From: Burkholderiales bacterium
GTDB lineage: Bacteria > Pseudomonadota > Gammaproteobacteria > Burkholderiales > SG8-39
Direction of reading: 5' to 3'
Assembly: GCA_014860355.1 (NCBI GenBank)
Contig: JACZJV010000009.1
Span: 17,271 to 81,270, forward strand
DNA: 64,000 nt
The translations under genes and the position numbers were made by a program. Below, one piece after another: positions 8,230 through 17,287 of the stretch (position 1 is the first letter of the stretch; every line of letters begins with the position of its first letter). Under the pieces are notes generated by a model, which made no database searches, was not told where the DNA came from, and saw only the letters and a program-made list of their open reading frames with translations.

Positions 8230-8334
8230 CAATAGCGCGGCGGGTCGGCGCGGCGATCGTGAAAGTGCATCGCGCGCATGGAGCAAGGCCGCTCGGCGTG
8301 TTTCAGTGAGTCATTCAACCAAACGGAGGTGTAT

Positions 8335-8730
8335 ATGCCCAATGCGTTTCGTGGTACCGGCAATGCAGCTGAGGTGCCGCTCTTGAAAACTGTCCTGGTC
8401 GGCGACGAGGAACGCCAGGTCGCCGAGCTTCGGGTGTACTTCGACGAGAAGCGCAAGGACGGCAACGGCGACCTGCAGCGGTCCGGCGGGTTCTGGCTCG
8501 ACGTCAATGTCTGGGGCGATCGACATGCAGCCGAAGTTGCGCAGATCGTGAGAAAGGGCGCGCGTGTGCATGTCATCGGGCGGCTTGCCGAAAGCAAGTG
8601 GATTGTGACCGAGACCGGCGAGGAGCGCCGCGCCCTGTATCTGAACGCGGACCGTCTGTTCCTGAGCCTGACACGGCTGGCCGAGGCCAGGTTCGAGCCA
8701 CGCCGGGAAAGCTCCGACGCACGGGCGTGA
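8335..8730 (+). CDS. ssb: Single-stranded DNA-binding protein of the ICE
   Basis: The 131-residue product is an OB-fold SSB-like protein with VAELRVYFDEKRK, GGFWLDVNVWGDRHAAEVAQIVRKGARVHVIGRL and a terminal region RRALYLNADRLFLSL. This is the usual strand order of bacterial SSB, but the acidic DxxF-type C-terminal tail of chromosomal SSB is missing, as is common for island-encoded versions. The start ATG 8335 follows GGAGG at 8325-8329. It should coat single-stranded DNA during rolling-circle replication and transfer of the element. In ICEclc the equivalent ssb lies in the same core region. Confidence 0.85.
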   Translation: MPNAFRGTGNAAEVPLLKTVLVGDEERQVAELRVYFDEKRKDGNGDLQRSGGFWLDVNVWGDRHAAEVAQIVRKGARVHVIGRLAESKWIVTETGEERRALYLNADRLFLSLTRLAEARFEPRRESSDARA

Positions 8731-9032
8731 GCTTGCGAGAGCGAGATGACGAGTCATTACCGATACCGGTGCGACGGAACCAAAGCCACGAGCGGTGGTC
8801 AATCGATTCGAATGGGCACTGCTCGATTTCAAGCCGCGTCCGGCGCGTCGAGCGCCCGCCGTACGAGTTCTACGTTGGCTGTGTCAGCCCGCATGATGCA
8901 CGTTACGCATCGCCCTGGGGCAAGGGATACGCAACTCCCGAACCCCGATGCTCGCAAGAGCGCCCTTAAACCGGTCAGATCTCCTGAGAACCGGTGGCCG
9001 CAAGGCCCGGAGGTAGGTGTTGCTTGTTTCAT

Positions 9033-9083
9033 CCCAGTCGGGGAGTCCTATCCCCGCTTGGGATCTGGTCTCCCCATTTTTTT
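9033..9083 (+). promoter_or_regulatory. Attenuator-like leader upstream of the DUF3577 gene
   Basis: Two mutually exclusive stems are visible. One is CGGGGA (9039-9044) with TCCCCG (9051-9056), extended by CCCA (9033-9036) and TGGG (9059-9062). The other is GGGGAG (9040-9045) with CTCCCC (9070-9075), followed by a run of seven T (9077-9083), the form of an intrinsic terminator. It lies 20 bases before the ATG at 9104. The rest of the 372-base gap 8731-9103 holds nothing else I can name. Confidence 0.55.
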
Positions 9084-9103
9084 CTTGTGAAAAGGAGACC
9101 ACC

Positions 9104-9544
9104 ATGTCCGAGCAATCTCAGACAACTAGTCAGTCGTCGTTCTTCAACCTGCACGTCGAAGGCGTCGGCTATCTCAATCGCGTGCGCACGGTAAAACCGA
9201 AGAAGGGGCAGGAGTTCCTCGCCTGCACCGTGGCCGCGATGCGAGGCAGCACCGATGACATCGCCTACACCAGGTTCGACTGCAGGGTGAGCGGCACCGA
9301 AGCCAGGAAGATCGTAAGCCTGCTGGAGCCCGAGGTCACGGCCGAGAAGACCGTGCTCATCGGCTTCAAGATCGCCGACATCTATCCCGAATTGTTCACC
9401 TTCGAAAAAGGCGACAAGAAGGGACAAGCCGGCGTGAGCATCAAGGGTCGTCTGCTCCGGGTCAAGTTCGCCAAGGTGAATGGCGAAGTGCTCGAGCTGC
9501 CGCAGCCGGCGCGCTCGAGCGATTCCGACAGCGTTCCAGCCTGA
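9104..9544 (+). CDS. DUF3577 / STY4534-type ICE replication protein
   Basis: The 146-residue product fits DUF3577 (STY4534 family), a group confined to ICEs and islands. Visible landmarks are SSFFNLHVEGVGYLNRVRTV, KPKKGQEFLACTVAAMRG, FDCRVSGTEA and a KGRLLRVKFAKVNGEVL end. The beta-rich pattern resembles an OB-fold, so nucleic-acid binding is plausible. The ATG at 9104 has AAAGGAG at a good distance. The exact function is not known; families at this position are required for, or linked to, element replication. Confidence 0.75.
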   Translation: MSEQSQTTSQSSFFNLHVEGVGYLNRVRTVKPKKGQEFLACTVAAMRGSTDDIAYTRFDCRVSGTEARKIVSLLEPEVTAEKTVLIGFKIADIYPELFTFEKGDKKGQAGVSIKGRLLRVKFAKVNGEVLELPQPARSSDSDSVPA

Positions 9545-9570
9545 CTGCACGCGCCAGGCAGTAGTTCTTT

Positions 9571-9617
9571 CACCCCCCGGGGGAGATCTCTCTCCCCGGG
9601 GGGAGGTGTTCCCCCCA
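9571..9617 (+). promoter_or_regulatory. GC-clamp leader upstream of the radC-like gene
   Basis: A long stem forms from CCCCCCGGGGGAGA (from about 9573) with TCTCCCCGGGGGG (ending near 9603). The second arm can instead pair as GGGGGG with CCCCCC near 9611-9616. Two competing structures therefore precede the ATG at 9638, the same design as the leaders before 9104 and 10441. Confidence 0.5.
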
Positions 9618-9637
9618 GTCGTGTAAAGGAGAACACC

Positions 9638-10231
9638 ATGAGTCAAAGCGTTGAAACCCTGTCGGATGCCGATCTGCTCGGCTTGGTGGTCGGGAACAAG
9701 ACTGCTCTACGCATGCTTCAGGACGCGGGTGGCAGTCTCTCGGCGCTGTTGAACGAGTCCCAAGCGTCGAACGGTCTGCAGCCGAAGATGAGAACGAAGC
9801 TCCAGGTCGCCAAGGAACTGGTGCGGCGTTCATTGCTCGAAACCTTGCGCCAGCGGGATGTGCTGTCCTCGCCAGCCAGCGTGCGCGATTTCCTGCGCAT
9901 GACGCTGACGGGGCGAGACTACGAGGTCTTTATGGTCTTATTCCTGGACGCTCAGAACCAGGTTATCGAGTCCGAGGAGATGTTTCGCGGCACGCTGACG
10001 CAAACCAGCGTGTATCCGCGGGAAGTCGTGAAGAGAAGTTTGTTCAACAACGCAGCGGCCGTGATCTTTGCGCACAATCACCCGTCCGGCGTCGCTGAAC
10101 CGAGTCATGCGGACGAGTTGCTGACCCAGTCGCTGAAGCAGTCCTTGGCGCTGGTCGACGTGAGGGTGCTCGATCATTTTGTAATAGCTGGATCGGGTCT
10201 GGCGTCCTTCGCCGAAAGGGGACTCATCTGA
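9638..10231 (+). CDS. radC: RadC-like JAB/MPN-domain protein
   Basis: The 197-residue protein has the RadC/YeeS layout. A short helical N-terminus (ETLSDADLLGLVVG) is followed by a JAB domain with the metal site HNHPSGVAEPSHAD, which satisfies HxHx7SxxD, and upstream residues EEMFRGTLTQTSVYPREVVK. Compared with chromosomal RadC, the N-terminal helix-hairpin-helix part is short, as in the prophage/island versions. The family is common on ICEs and defence islands. A metallohydrolase fold is certain, but the substrate is unknown. The ATG at 9638 has AAAGGAG upstream. Confidence 0.88.
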   Translation: MSQSVETLSDADLLGLVVGNKTALRMLQDAGGSLSALLNESQASNGLQPKMRTKLQVAKELVRRSLLETLRQRDVLSSPASVRDFLRMTLTGRDYEVFMVLFLDAQNQVIESEEMFRGTLTQTSVYPREVVKRSLFNNAAAVIFAHNHPSGVAEPSHADELLTQSLKQSLALVDVRVLDHFVIAGSGLASFAERGLI

Positions 10232-10274
10232 TATGCGCGCTGCGGCGCGCGCAGTGCTATAGCCTTGTGCAGTA

Positions 10275-10304
10275 CTACCTGAAGGGGGGATTCCCTTCAG
10301 GTAG
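10275..10304 (+). terminator. 12-bp perfect hairpin after the radC-like gene
   Basis: CTACCTGAAGGG (10275-10286) pairs perfectly with CCCTTCAGGTAG (10293-10304) around a 6-base loop, 44 bases after the radC-like stop. There is no T-run, so it may be an RNA-processing or pausing element rather than a true intrinsic terminator. Confidence 0.5.
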
Positions 10305-10371
10305 CCCAGGTAGCCGGCGTGACGCGAGTCGCGCCGATAGTCCGGTCCGGAATCCTCCGGGCCGGTTCATT

Positions 10372-10436
10372 GACCCCGGCGGGGATGTCGCAGCCCCGCT
10401 TCGGGGTCTGCCGTCCCCGCATTTTCTTGGAGTATT
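10372..10436 (+). promoter_or_regulatory. Multi-state GC-rich leader upstream of the DUF932 gene
   Basis: Three overlapping pairings are possible: GCGGGG with CCCCGC, CCCCG with CGGGG around CTT, and GCGGGGA with the later TCCCCGC, which is followed by ATTTTCTTGG. The last resembles a terminator ending just before the ribosome-binding site of the ATG at 10441. It is the third leader of this kind in a row. Confidence 0.5.
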
Positions 10437-10440
10437 CATC

Positions 10441-11505
10441 ATGAAAAGCGGATGTTCACTCGTCAATCTGGCGCAGGAACTCGAGCGGCAGCTGGCCGGC
10501 AAGCAGGATCTGATCGTGCCTACGTCGCTCCTGCGATGTCAAACCGACGAGGCGGGCAGTTGCAGGATGATTGTTGAATCGAAGGACGGAGGCGGGGAGT
10601 ACGGCATCACCAAGCTCGCACGCCGTCAACTGGCCGACAAGTTGAAAATTCCGTTTGCGTATTTCGAACGCATGCGCTCGGAGCAACCGACCCTTCTCGA
10701 CCGTAACGTGAACACGTGGCTGCAGACAGAGGATGACCGCAGGATGATACGTACGCTGGACGGGCAGGTGCGCGCGGTGCTGTCCGACCGCTATCGCCGC
10801 CTGGACAATTACGATCTGGCGGAAGCGGTCCTGCCGATGCTGCAACGGCTGGCCGATGCGCGCTTCGAGTCGGTCGAGCTGACCGAGACGAGGATGTACC
10901 TCAAGGTCGTCACGCCGCGCGTCGAGTTCGAAATTGCGCCGGGAGATGTAGTGCAGGCCGGTATCGTGGTCACGAACTCCGAAGTCGGTCACGGTACCCT
11001 GTCGGTGCAGCCTCTGGTGTATCGGCTGGTGTGCCGCAACGGGCTGATTGCGTCAGACCGCGCATTACGCAAGACGCACGTCGGCCGCGTTCTGCAATCG
11101 GAGGACGAGGCGACCACCGTTTTCAGGGATGATACCCTGGCTGCGGATGACAAAGCCTTCTTCCTGAAGGTTCGGGACGTGGTCGAAGCGGCGGTGTCGG
11201 AAGCGACCTTCCGTCAGGTCGCGCAGAAGATGCAGAAGACGCGCGACATCAAGCTCACCGGTAATCCTGTCAGGGCCGTCGAGGTGCTCGCCAACCGCTA
11301 CACACTCAATGAGTCTGAACGTGCCGGCGTGCTGCGCCACCTCATCGTCGACGGCGATCTGTCAGCTTATGGCTTGGTTAACGCCGTGACGCATTGCTCG
11401 GATGATGTCGAAGATTACGACAGGGCGACGGAGTTCGAGGCGCTGGGCGGAAAGTTGATCGAACTGTCTTCGAGCGAATGGAAGGAAGTCGCGGAAGCGG
11501 CCTGA
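10441..11505 (+). CDS. DUF932 domain protein
   Basis: The 354-residue protein fits DUF932, a phage/plasmid/ICE family (plasmid-type LGT_TIGR03299-like). Recognisable parts are YGITKLARRQLADKLKIPFAYFERMR, VRAVLSDRYRRLDNYDLAEAVLPML, TETRMYLKVVTPR, GDVVQAGIVVTNSEVGHGTLSVQPLVYRLVCRNGL and the helical C-terminus. The start ATG 10441 follows TTGGAG. The frame is open upstream, but that part overlaps the structured leader. The function of the family is not established. It is a constant companion of ssb and radC in this type of element. Confidence 0.85.
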   Translation: MKSGCSLVNLAQELERQLAGKQDLIVPTSLLRCQTDEAGSCRMIVESKDGGGEYGITKLARRQLADKLKIPFAYFERMRSEQPTLLDRNVNTWLQTEDDRRMIRTLDGQVRAVLSDRYRRLDNYDLAEAVLPMLQRLADARFESVELTETRMYLKVVTPRVEFEIAPGDVVQAGIVVTNSEVGHGTLSVQPLVYRLVCRNGLIASDRALRKTHVGRVLQSEDEATTVFRDDTLAADDKAFFLKVRDVVEAAVSEATFRQVAQKMQKTRDIKLTGNPVRAVEVLANRYTLNESERAGVLRHLIVDGDLSAYGLVNAVTHCSDDVEDYDRATEFEALGGKLIELSSSEWKEVAEAA

Positions 11506-11571
11506 TCACTTCGACCGAGTTCCGTGATGGGGTTTCGGTGGCAGTTGACCTCCTGAGATCCGGGTCTATTT

Positions 11572-11598
11572 TTCGGTGCGGCCAACGGCCGCACCGAA
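11572..11598 (+). terminator. Strong terminator-like hairpin closing the ICE core operon
   Basis: TTCGGTGCGGCC (11572-11583) pairs perfectly with GGCCGCACCGAA (11587-11598) around AAC, 66 bases after the DUF932 stop. The following CCTTTCCTT is only weakly T-rich. Position and strength fit the end of the plus-strand core operon. Confidence 0.65.
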
Positions 11599-12193
11599 CC
11601 TTTCCTTGGGCGCGCTACCATTCACTTCCGGGGACAAACACAGAAACTTTCGAGCGACTGGAATTGGATTGGAGTTCGCCTTATGCCGCTTTCGCATTGC
11701 GCTCGCGTTGTCCGTTGTTGGCGGCCGATTTCGGAGCCATCTTTTCTTATTCAGCCCTGCCGCATAAACCAGACGACCCGGTCGGGTTCGCCACGCAAGG
11801 TACAGCAAGGTCTCGCATGAAGTGATTGCGGCCACTCTCGTCTGCTGGGGGCAATTGAGTATCCTGCCAGATCGCGCTTGTCATCTATTCGCTAAAGTCA
11901 CTGTTTGAATGGCTGCTTGACTCAGATATTTGCCGGATCGACTATGCGTACAGTTCGGCCAGAACGGCCATTGAAGGTATGCGGCGTGGGCGGCGGCTAA
12001 ACTGCTACACATTGCTGCCGCTCGATGAGGCCAGGCGTAATATCGGGCGCGAATAATTCGAGTGGCGGCTCATCGAATACCGCTACTCACACTAGCGACG
12101 CTGAGCGGCCTTTGGTGGCAGCGATGACCGAACGGCAGCTTACGCCAGCAGCAGCCAGTCACCCACTTCCACCATCGCACGGATCGCACTAGA
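11599..12193. other. Gene-free stretch between ICE core and cargo
   Basis: About 600 bases without a convincing gene. Short open frames here have no family resemblance. It separates the plus-strand core from the minus-strand HD-GYP gene, so two transcription units converge on it. I see no clear insertion-sequence end or tRNA. Confidence 0.5.
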
Positions 12194-14698
12194 CTACCCG
12201 GGGATGAGGTAGCCCCCTTCGCGGAACACCTTGAGGCAAGCGTCGGCGACCGCCGGGTCATAGATGGTGCCGCGACCGCGCTCGATCTCGGCGAGCGCCT
12301 TATCGATGCCCAGCCCTGGGCGGTAGGGCCGGTGCGTGGACATCGCCTCGATTACGTCGGCCACTGCCATGATGCGCGCCTCCAGCAGGATCGCCTCGCC
12401 CTTGAGACCCTGCGGATAGCCGCTGCCGTCCATGCGTTCGTGGTGTTGCAGCGCGACTAGGGCTACTGGCCAGGGAAACTCGACGTCTTTCAGTACATCG
12501 TAGCCACCCTCGGCATGGTTTTTTATCAACTGGAACTCGATCGGGCTGAGTTTGCCCGGTTTCGAGAGTATCTCTGCCGGAATGGTGATCTTCCCAATAT
12601 CGTGCAAATAGCCCGCAATCCGCAGCCCCTCCTGCCTACGTGCGTCGAAGTCGAGTTCGGCGCCGATGGCGACCGCGATCTCCGCCACCCTGCGCTGATG
12701 GCCGGCGGTGTAGGGGTCGCGCATCTCGCCCAAAGTTGTGGCCACCTGCACTGTGCTCATGAACGCGATTTCGAGTTGCGCCAGATGGCGTTGAATCTGT
12801 TCCTCGGCGCGCTTTTTCTCTGATATGTCCTGCAGCAGTCCGATGATTGCCGATCGGCCGCGGTAGGTGGCGCGCGAGCCGTGCAGGCCGACCTCGACGG
12901 TTGAGCCGTCCTTGCACAACGCGGTGAAATTGTAGCTGAGGCTCCTTGAATCGCCCGCCAGCAACCGCAAATTATTTTCCGCTACCATAGCTCTATCTTT
13001 CTCTGCGACCAGTGATAGGGAATCGCGTCCGATCAATTCGTCAATGGAATCATAGCCGCGTATCTCGGCGAATCGTGGATTGACATAGGCGAATTTGCCA
13101 TCCTGGATGATGTAAATGCCGGCGATCGACTGCTCGACAAGGCCGCGGAACTGCTCTTCCGCAGCCCGCAGATTCTTGTCGGCATCCAGGCGCTCTGCCT
13201 CACGCGCGAAGTTGTCGAGCGCAAAGCTGATGTCGACGGCCATTTCTTCTAGCAGCTTGCGCGCAGGTTCGTCGAATGCTCCGAACTCGCTGGCATACAG
13301 CGTGAGCACGCCTATGGCTACACTCTTTCGACGCAGGGGCAGCGTCGCAGAGGCGCCGAAGCCAAAGCGTGCCCGTCGCTCGTGCCAAGGTGCCGTGATC
13401 GGTTCGTTCTGGAAATCTTGAAGCCAGACCGCGTGGTTTGTGCGGATGGCCGAGGCGGTTGGACCGTGCCCGAATGGACTGTCGGCGTCCACCGAGATTT
13501 CGACCCCACGCAGATACTCGTCGGCGCAATCGCCAAAACTGGCGACGCGTCTGACCATCCGCGTGTCCGGATCGACGATGCCGATCCACGCCATTCTCAT
13601 ACCGCCGAACCACACTGCGATGCGGCAGATTGTCTGGAACAACTGTTCCTCGTCGGCCGCGCGCACGATTGCCTGGTTGCACTCGCTCAATGCGGCGTAG
13701 AGATTGGTCAACCGCTGGATTCTCGCTTCGGCGGCTTTGCGTTCGGTAATATCGCGAATGATGCCGGTGAAATACCGGCCCTCTCCGACAGTCCACTCGG
13801 ACAGCGAAAGTTCTATCGGGAATTCGGTTGCGTCCTTCCTTTGTCCCCTCAGCTCAACCGCTTTACCTATGACGCGTCGCTCACCCCCGGATTGCGCGCG
13901 CCGCATGCCCGCGCGATGCAGGTCCCTGAAGCGTTCCGGCATCAGCAGAGTCAGTGGTTGCCCAATGACATCCTTTCGCGCGTACCCGAAGAGGCGCTCG
14001 GCGCTTGGATTCCATTCGACTATGCGCCCGGCGCCGTCGCCGGTTACGAAGGCGTCCGAAGCCGAGGTTGCCACTGCGCTGTAGCGTTGTTCGCTTGCGC
14101 GCAGTTCTGTATTGAGACGAGCCCTTCTGTGGCTACCTGTCAGTAGACTGCCCAATAGCGCAACGCATACCGGATAGATGCCGATCACAGGCAAGGCCAG
14201 GCTGCTGATGGTTCTTTGAATGACCTCCCGTGGCAGCAGGAACATGCACAGAATCATGATGACATGCACCACAATACCAAACACGTACATCTCGACGAGT
14301 GGCAACTCCTTCGGCTCGCGCAAACGATAGTGCCGCCAGGCCAGGCCGACCATGCCGGAAGACAAGATAGTCGCGATGCCCATCAGCGCGCCTGCGCCAC
14401 CAACATAGAGTCGATAACCACACGCGATTGCCATGGCGAGGAGCGTGGGTATGGCGCCGAAAAAGAGACCCGTCACCCCAAGGAGAATGGTGCGGGTATC
14501 GAAAATAATGCCAGCTTCCCATCTGACAGGGGTCAGCATGAGGCCGACGGCGATTCCGCCGATGACAAGGCCGGCAATTACTTCGTCCAGGACGGTGGAA
14601 GGTAATTGCTTCCCTCTGAAAACGACATCGTAGACGAGGCCGAGCGACAGGAGCAGGGCGGCATTTCCGATAAGACCAACGGTTAAGTCTTCTGTCAT
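12194..14698 (-). CDS. Membrane-bound PAS/GAF HD-GYP cyclic-di-GMP phosphodiesterase
   Basis: The 834-residue protein starts with about six membrane segments of the 5TMR-LYT/LytS type (residues ~5-190). A PAS domain follows (EWNPSAERLFGYARKDVIG, with its PAC end YFTGIIRDITERK), then a GAF domain (~345-500), a second PAS (VNPRFAEIRGYDSIDEL) and a C-terminal HD-GYP domain. That last domain has AGYLHDIGKITIPAEIL, LQHHERMDGSGYPQGLKG and VADVIEAMSTHRPYRP, with the HD and GYP signatures intact, so phosphodiesterase activity on c-di-GMP is expected. It stands alone on the minus strand. It probably senses a membrane or redox cue and lowers c-di-GMP. It is cargo, unrelated to transfer as far as visible. 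Confidence 0.9.
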   Translation of the reverse strand: MTEDLTVGLIGNAALLLSLGLVYDVVFRGKQLPSTVLDEVIAGLVIGGIAVGLMLTPVRWEAGIIFDTRTILLGVTGLFFGAIPTLLAMAIACGYRLYVGGAGALMGIATILSSGMVGLAWRHYRLREPKELPLVEMYVFGIVVHVIMILCMFLLPREVIQRTISSLALPVIGIYPVCVALLGSLLTGSHRRARLNTELRASEQRYSAVATSASDAFVTGDGAGRIVEWNPSAERLFGYARKDVIGQPLTLLMPERFRDLHRAGMRRAQSGGERRVIGKAVELRGQRKDATEFPIELSLSEWTVGEGRYFTGIIRDITERKAAEARIQRLTNLYAALSECNQAIVRAADEEQLFQTICRIAVWFGGMRMAWIGIVDPDTRMVRRVASFGDCADEYLRGVEISVDADSPFGHGPTASAIRTNHAVWLQDFQNEPITAPWHERRARFGFGASATLPLRRKSVAIGVLTLYASEFGAFDEPARKLLEEMAVDISFALDNFAREAERLDADKNLRAAEEQFRGLVEQSIAGIYIIQDGKFAYVNPRFAEIRGYDSIDELIGRDSLSLVAEKDRAMVAENNLRLLAGDSRSLSYNFTALCKDGSTVEVGLHGSRATYRGRSAIIGLLQDISEKKRAEEQIQRHLAQLEIAFMSTVQVATTLGEMRDPYTAGHQRRVAEIAVAIGAELDFDARRQEGLRIAGYLHDIGKITIPAEILSKPGKLSPIEFQLIKNHAEGGYDVLKDVEFPWPVALVALQHHERMDGSGYPQGLKGEAILLEARIMAVADVIEAMSTHRPYRPGLGIDKALAEIERGRGTIYDPAVADACLKVFREGGYLIPG

Positions 14699-15679
14699 CG
14701 TTGAATCGTTATGCTCTCAGCATAGGTCTTACGCGATGTGCCGATGCCCAGGAACACCAATGCTGGACAGCCGCTTACGTATGCACTTCCGCTGATGTTC
14801 CATAAGATTTTAATGGCAATATTTCTCAATTGTCATCCTCGCAGCGGGCATGGTACTCCAATTCGAAATCTCCAATTTGCTCCGCCGAGCGAACGACATC
14901 GCTTTCAATATATTCTTGCGGACCCAGAATGAGCGGCCCGGGGTTTACCGTGCTCTGCACCTAATGGCCAATTACCAGCAGACCAAAAAAGTCCGCCCCT
15001 CAGCGAAAACTCTTAAGACCGCAAAATGCGGAATCGAGTACGGTGAGGTTACGCTCAAGCGATTTCTTCCTCAAACGGGGTGCACCATCGGTACGACCGG
15101 GATATGTCAGTGCGTCACCGCCAACGACCGGATAGGGAAACGGGCACGGAGGGCCGCACCCGGCCGATCCGCGACCGGCAGGGCCGAGCTCCAGCACTCT
15201 GTACGGTGGCGGAGTCTTGGCTGACTCATGCAATCAAAATCAACCCGCGTATGGCAAGCGGCGGCGTGGGCGAGGAATTCCTGCGCCTATCTGCCGGCAA
15301 TAGAGGTTCGAGCTATCGGTCTTGCGTGGTCGGCAGTCGCCCTCCACGCTGCGCCGCAGAACTCAGGCGATAGGACTCACACTGCCGCTATCTACGGCAC
15401 CGATGGAAGAATGTTCGTGTACACGAGGCATCAGCTTGCATTAGGAAATGCCATTTTGTTCAAGCCAGCGGCTTTGCGCAGCCAGAACTGCGTCGGCGCT
15501 TCGTCCAACGATGCTCTTGTATACGCCGGGCGCGGTGGCGCCTTCCAACGAAAGGGCGTTCAATCATTTTTAGTGATGACTCATCATCAATCATCGGTAT
15601 TTGTTAATTACTCGCCGTTCACCGCATAGTAAAAAAAAGAAAACGGGCCCAGATCAAGCCCGAACGATGCGAGGAGGCA
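14699..15679. other. 980-base gene-free stretch before the CoA operon
   Basis: No supported gene was found. Short frames here lack family resemblance and ribosome-binding sites. A minus-strand frame read leftwards from about 15555 gives LSLEGATAPGVYKSIVGRSA and continues to a stop near 15444. It looks like the tail of a degraded protein but could not be assigned. A terminator-shaped element lies at 15631-15662. Confidence 0.4.
15631..15662 (-). terminator. Minus-strand intrinsic-terminator-shaped element
   Basis: Read on the minus strand, CGGGC and GCCCG (15658-15662 and 15644-15648) form a 5-bp stem followed by TTTTCTTTTTTTT. A minus-strand gene should lie to its right, but the present neighbour there is a plus-strand operon. 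The element may therefore be a leftover of a lost gene. Confidence 0.35.
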
Positions 15680-17281
15680 ATGCATAAAACAGATTCAAAG
15701 GCACGGCGTCGCCGCCCCGGGGACGTTCCTGTACTCAACGTCGGCGAGCTCGTCAGCCGCTATCTGCGCCTGTACGGTCAACAGGAGGCGGTGCGCACCT
15801 CGTCCACCTCGATCCGCGGCGCAGAACTCGACCGGCGCTCGAACAGGTTGGCCAATGTGCTCTCTGGGTTGGGGTTCACACGCGGCGACCGGATCGGCGT
15901 GTACCTGCCCAATCGCCTCGAAGTCGTGGAACTGGAAATCGCCTGCTACAAGGGGGCGTTCGCCAAAACGCCAATCAATTCGCGACTGTCGCCGCTCGAA
16001 GTCGCGCAGGTGCTCGCCAACAGCGGCGCCACCATGGTGTTGACCACCAGGGAGCGCGCGGACTCGTTCATGAATCTGGTGCAGGGTGAGAAGCCGCGCC
16101 TGCTGCTGGTCGATGCGCCCGATTCCGAGCCGCAGTCCTATGAGGCGCTGCTCGCGAAGGCATCGGACCGCCTTGTTCCGGCCAAGGTCTACCGCGACGA
16201 TCTGGCGGTCCTGCATTACACCTCCGGCTCGTCGGGCGTACTCAAGGCGGCGATGCAGACCTTCGGCAACCGGCTCGCATTGTGGCGCAAGTTCCGCATT
16301 CGCAACGCCGACGAAAGCCAAGGAGACATACTCGGCCTGGTGGGCCCGATCACGCATGCTTCGGGCATGAGTCTGGCCCCTGCATTTTGTGCGGGGACGA
16401 CAGTTCGTTTGTTCGAAAAATTCGAGGCCGAGAGCTTTCTCGAGACGATGCGCAAGGAACGCGTAACCCACACGTTTCTCGTGCCCACCATGATCAATAT
16501 GCTGCTCGCCGCCGTCGGCAGCTCGCGCCCGGCGTTGCCCGATCTCAAACGCCTGGGCTATGGCGCCGCACCGATGGCGCCGGCGCGCATTCTGGAAGCG
16601 ATGGACGTGTTCGGTCCGGTGCTCGCCCAGGGTTACGGTGCAGGCGAAACGACTTCCGGCGTGTGCGCACTTACCGCGGCAGACCACATCGAGGCGCGAG
16701 CGCGCCATCCGGAACGGCTCGCGTCCTGCGGGCGCCCTTATGGCGAAACCCTGGTTGAAGTGATCGACGAACGCGGCAAGGTAGTCAGCCATGGCGAGAT
16801 CGGCGAGATCGTGGTGAGTGGCGACGATGTATTCGCAGGTTATTGGAACGCGCCGGAACTGACCGCCGAAGTGCTGAAAAAGGGCCGCTATCACACCGGC
16901 GATCTCGCCAAAGTGGATGAAGACGGATTCATCTACATCGTGGACCGCAAGAAAGACATGGTCATCAGCGGCGGTTTCAACGTCTACCCGACGGAAGTCG
17001 AGACCGTGCTTTATCAGCATCCTGCAATCGCTGCGGCCTGTGTGTTCTCGGTACCCGACGACAAATGGGGCGAAGTAGTAGGGGCGCATCTGATATTGAA
17101 GAACGGCGCGCAAGTGAATGCACAGGACATCGACGCGTTTTGCGCAGAACGCCTGGGCGGTTTCAAGAGGCCGAGATTGATCAAATTCGTCGACAAGCTT
17201 CCGACGAGTCCGAATGGCAAGATCGTGCGTAAAGCCGTGCAGGCGGAGTATTGGGCCGGCCGCGAACGCAAAGTCAATTGA
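15680..17281 (+). CDS. Acyl-CoA synthetase (AMP-forming)
   Basis: The 533-residue protein is an ANL-superfamily ligase that activates a carboxylic acid to its acyl-CoA with ATP. It has the P-loop-like HYTSGSSGVLKAAMQT, a variant of YTSGTTGxPKG in which the usual Gly after Lys is Ala. It also has GAAPMAPARILE, QGYGAGETTSG, YHTGDLAKVDEDGFIYIVDRKKDMVISGGFNVYPTEVE and the catalytic-lysine region LPTSPNGKIVRKAV. The ATG at 15680 follows GAGGAGG. It is the first gene of a plus-strand operon with an acyl-CoA dehydrogenase and a carboxylate uptake system. The substrate is unknown; fatty or aromatic acids are both possible. Confidence 0.9.
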   Translation: MHKTDSKARRRRPGDVPVLNVGELVSRYLRLYGQQEAVRTSSTSIRGAELDRRSNRLANVLSGLGFTRGDRIGVYLPNRLEVVELEIACYKGAFAKTPINSRLSPLEVAQVLANSGATMVLTTRERADSFMNLVQGEKPRLLLVDAPDSEPQSYEALLAKASDRLVPAKVYRDDLAVLHYTSGSSGVLKAAMQTFGNRLALWRKFRIRNADESQGDILGLVGPITHASGMSLAPAFCAGTTVRLFEKFEAESFLETMRKERVTHTFLVPTMINMLLAAVGSSRPALPDLKRLGYGAAPMAPARILEAMDVFGPVLAQGYGAGETTSGVCALTAADHIEARARHPERLASCGRPYGETLVEVIDERGKVVSHGEIGEIVVSGDDVFAGYWNAPELTAEVLKKGRYHTGDLAKVDEDGFIYIVDRKKDMVISGGFNVYPTEVETVLYQHPAIAAACVFSVPDDKWGEVVGAHLILKNGAQVNAQDIDAFCAERLGGFKRPRLIKFVDKLPTSPNGKIVRKAVQAEYWAGRERKVN

Positions 17282-17287
17282 GGCGGA

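Noticed and set aside
15228..15629. 133-codon plus-strand frame before the CoA operon
   Set aside because: No family resemblance, no ribosome-binding site and an erratic composition.
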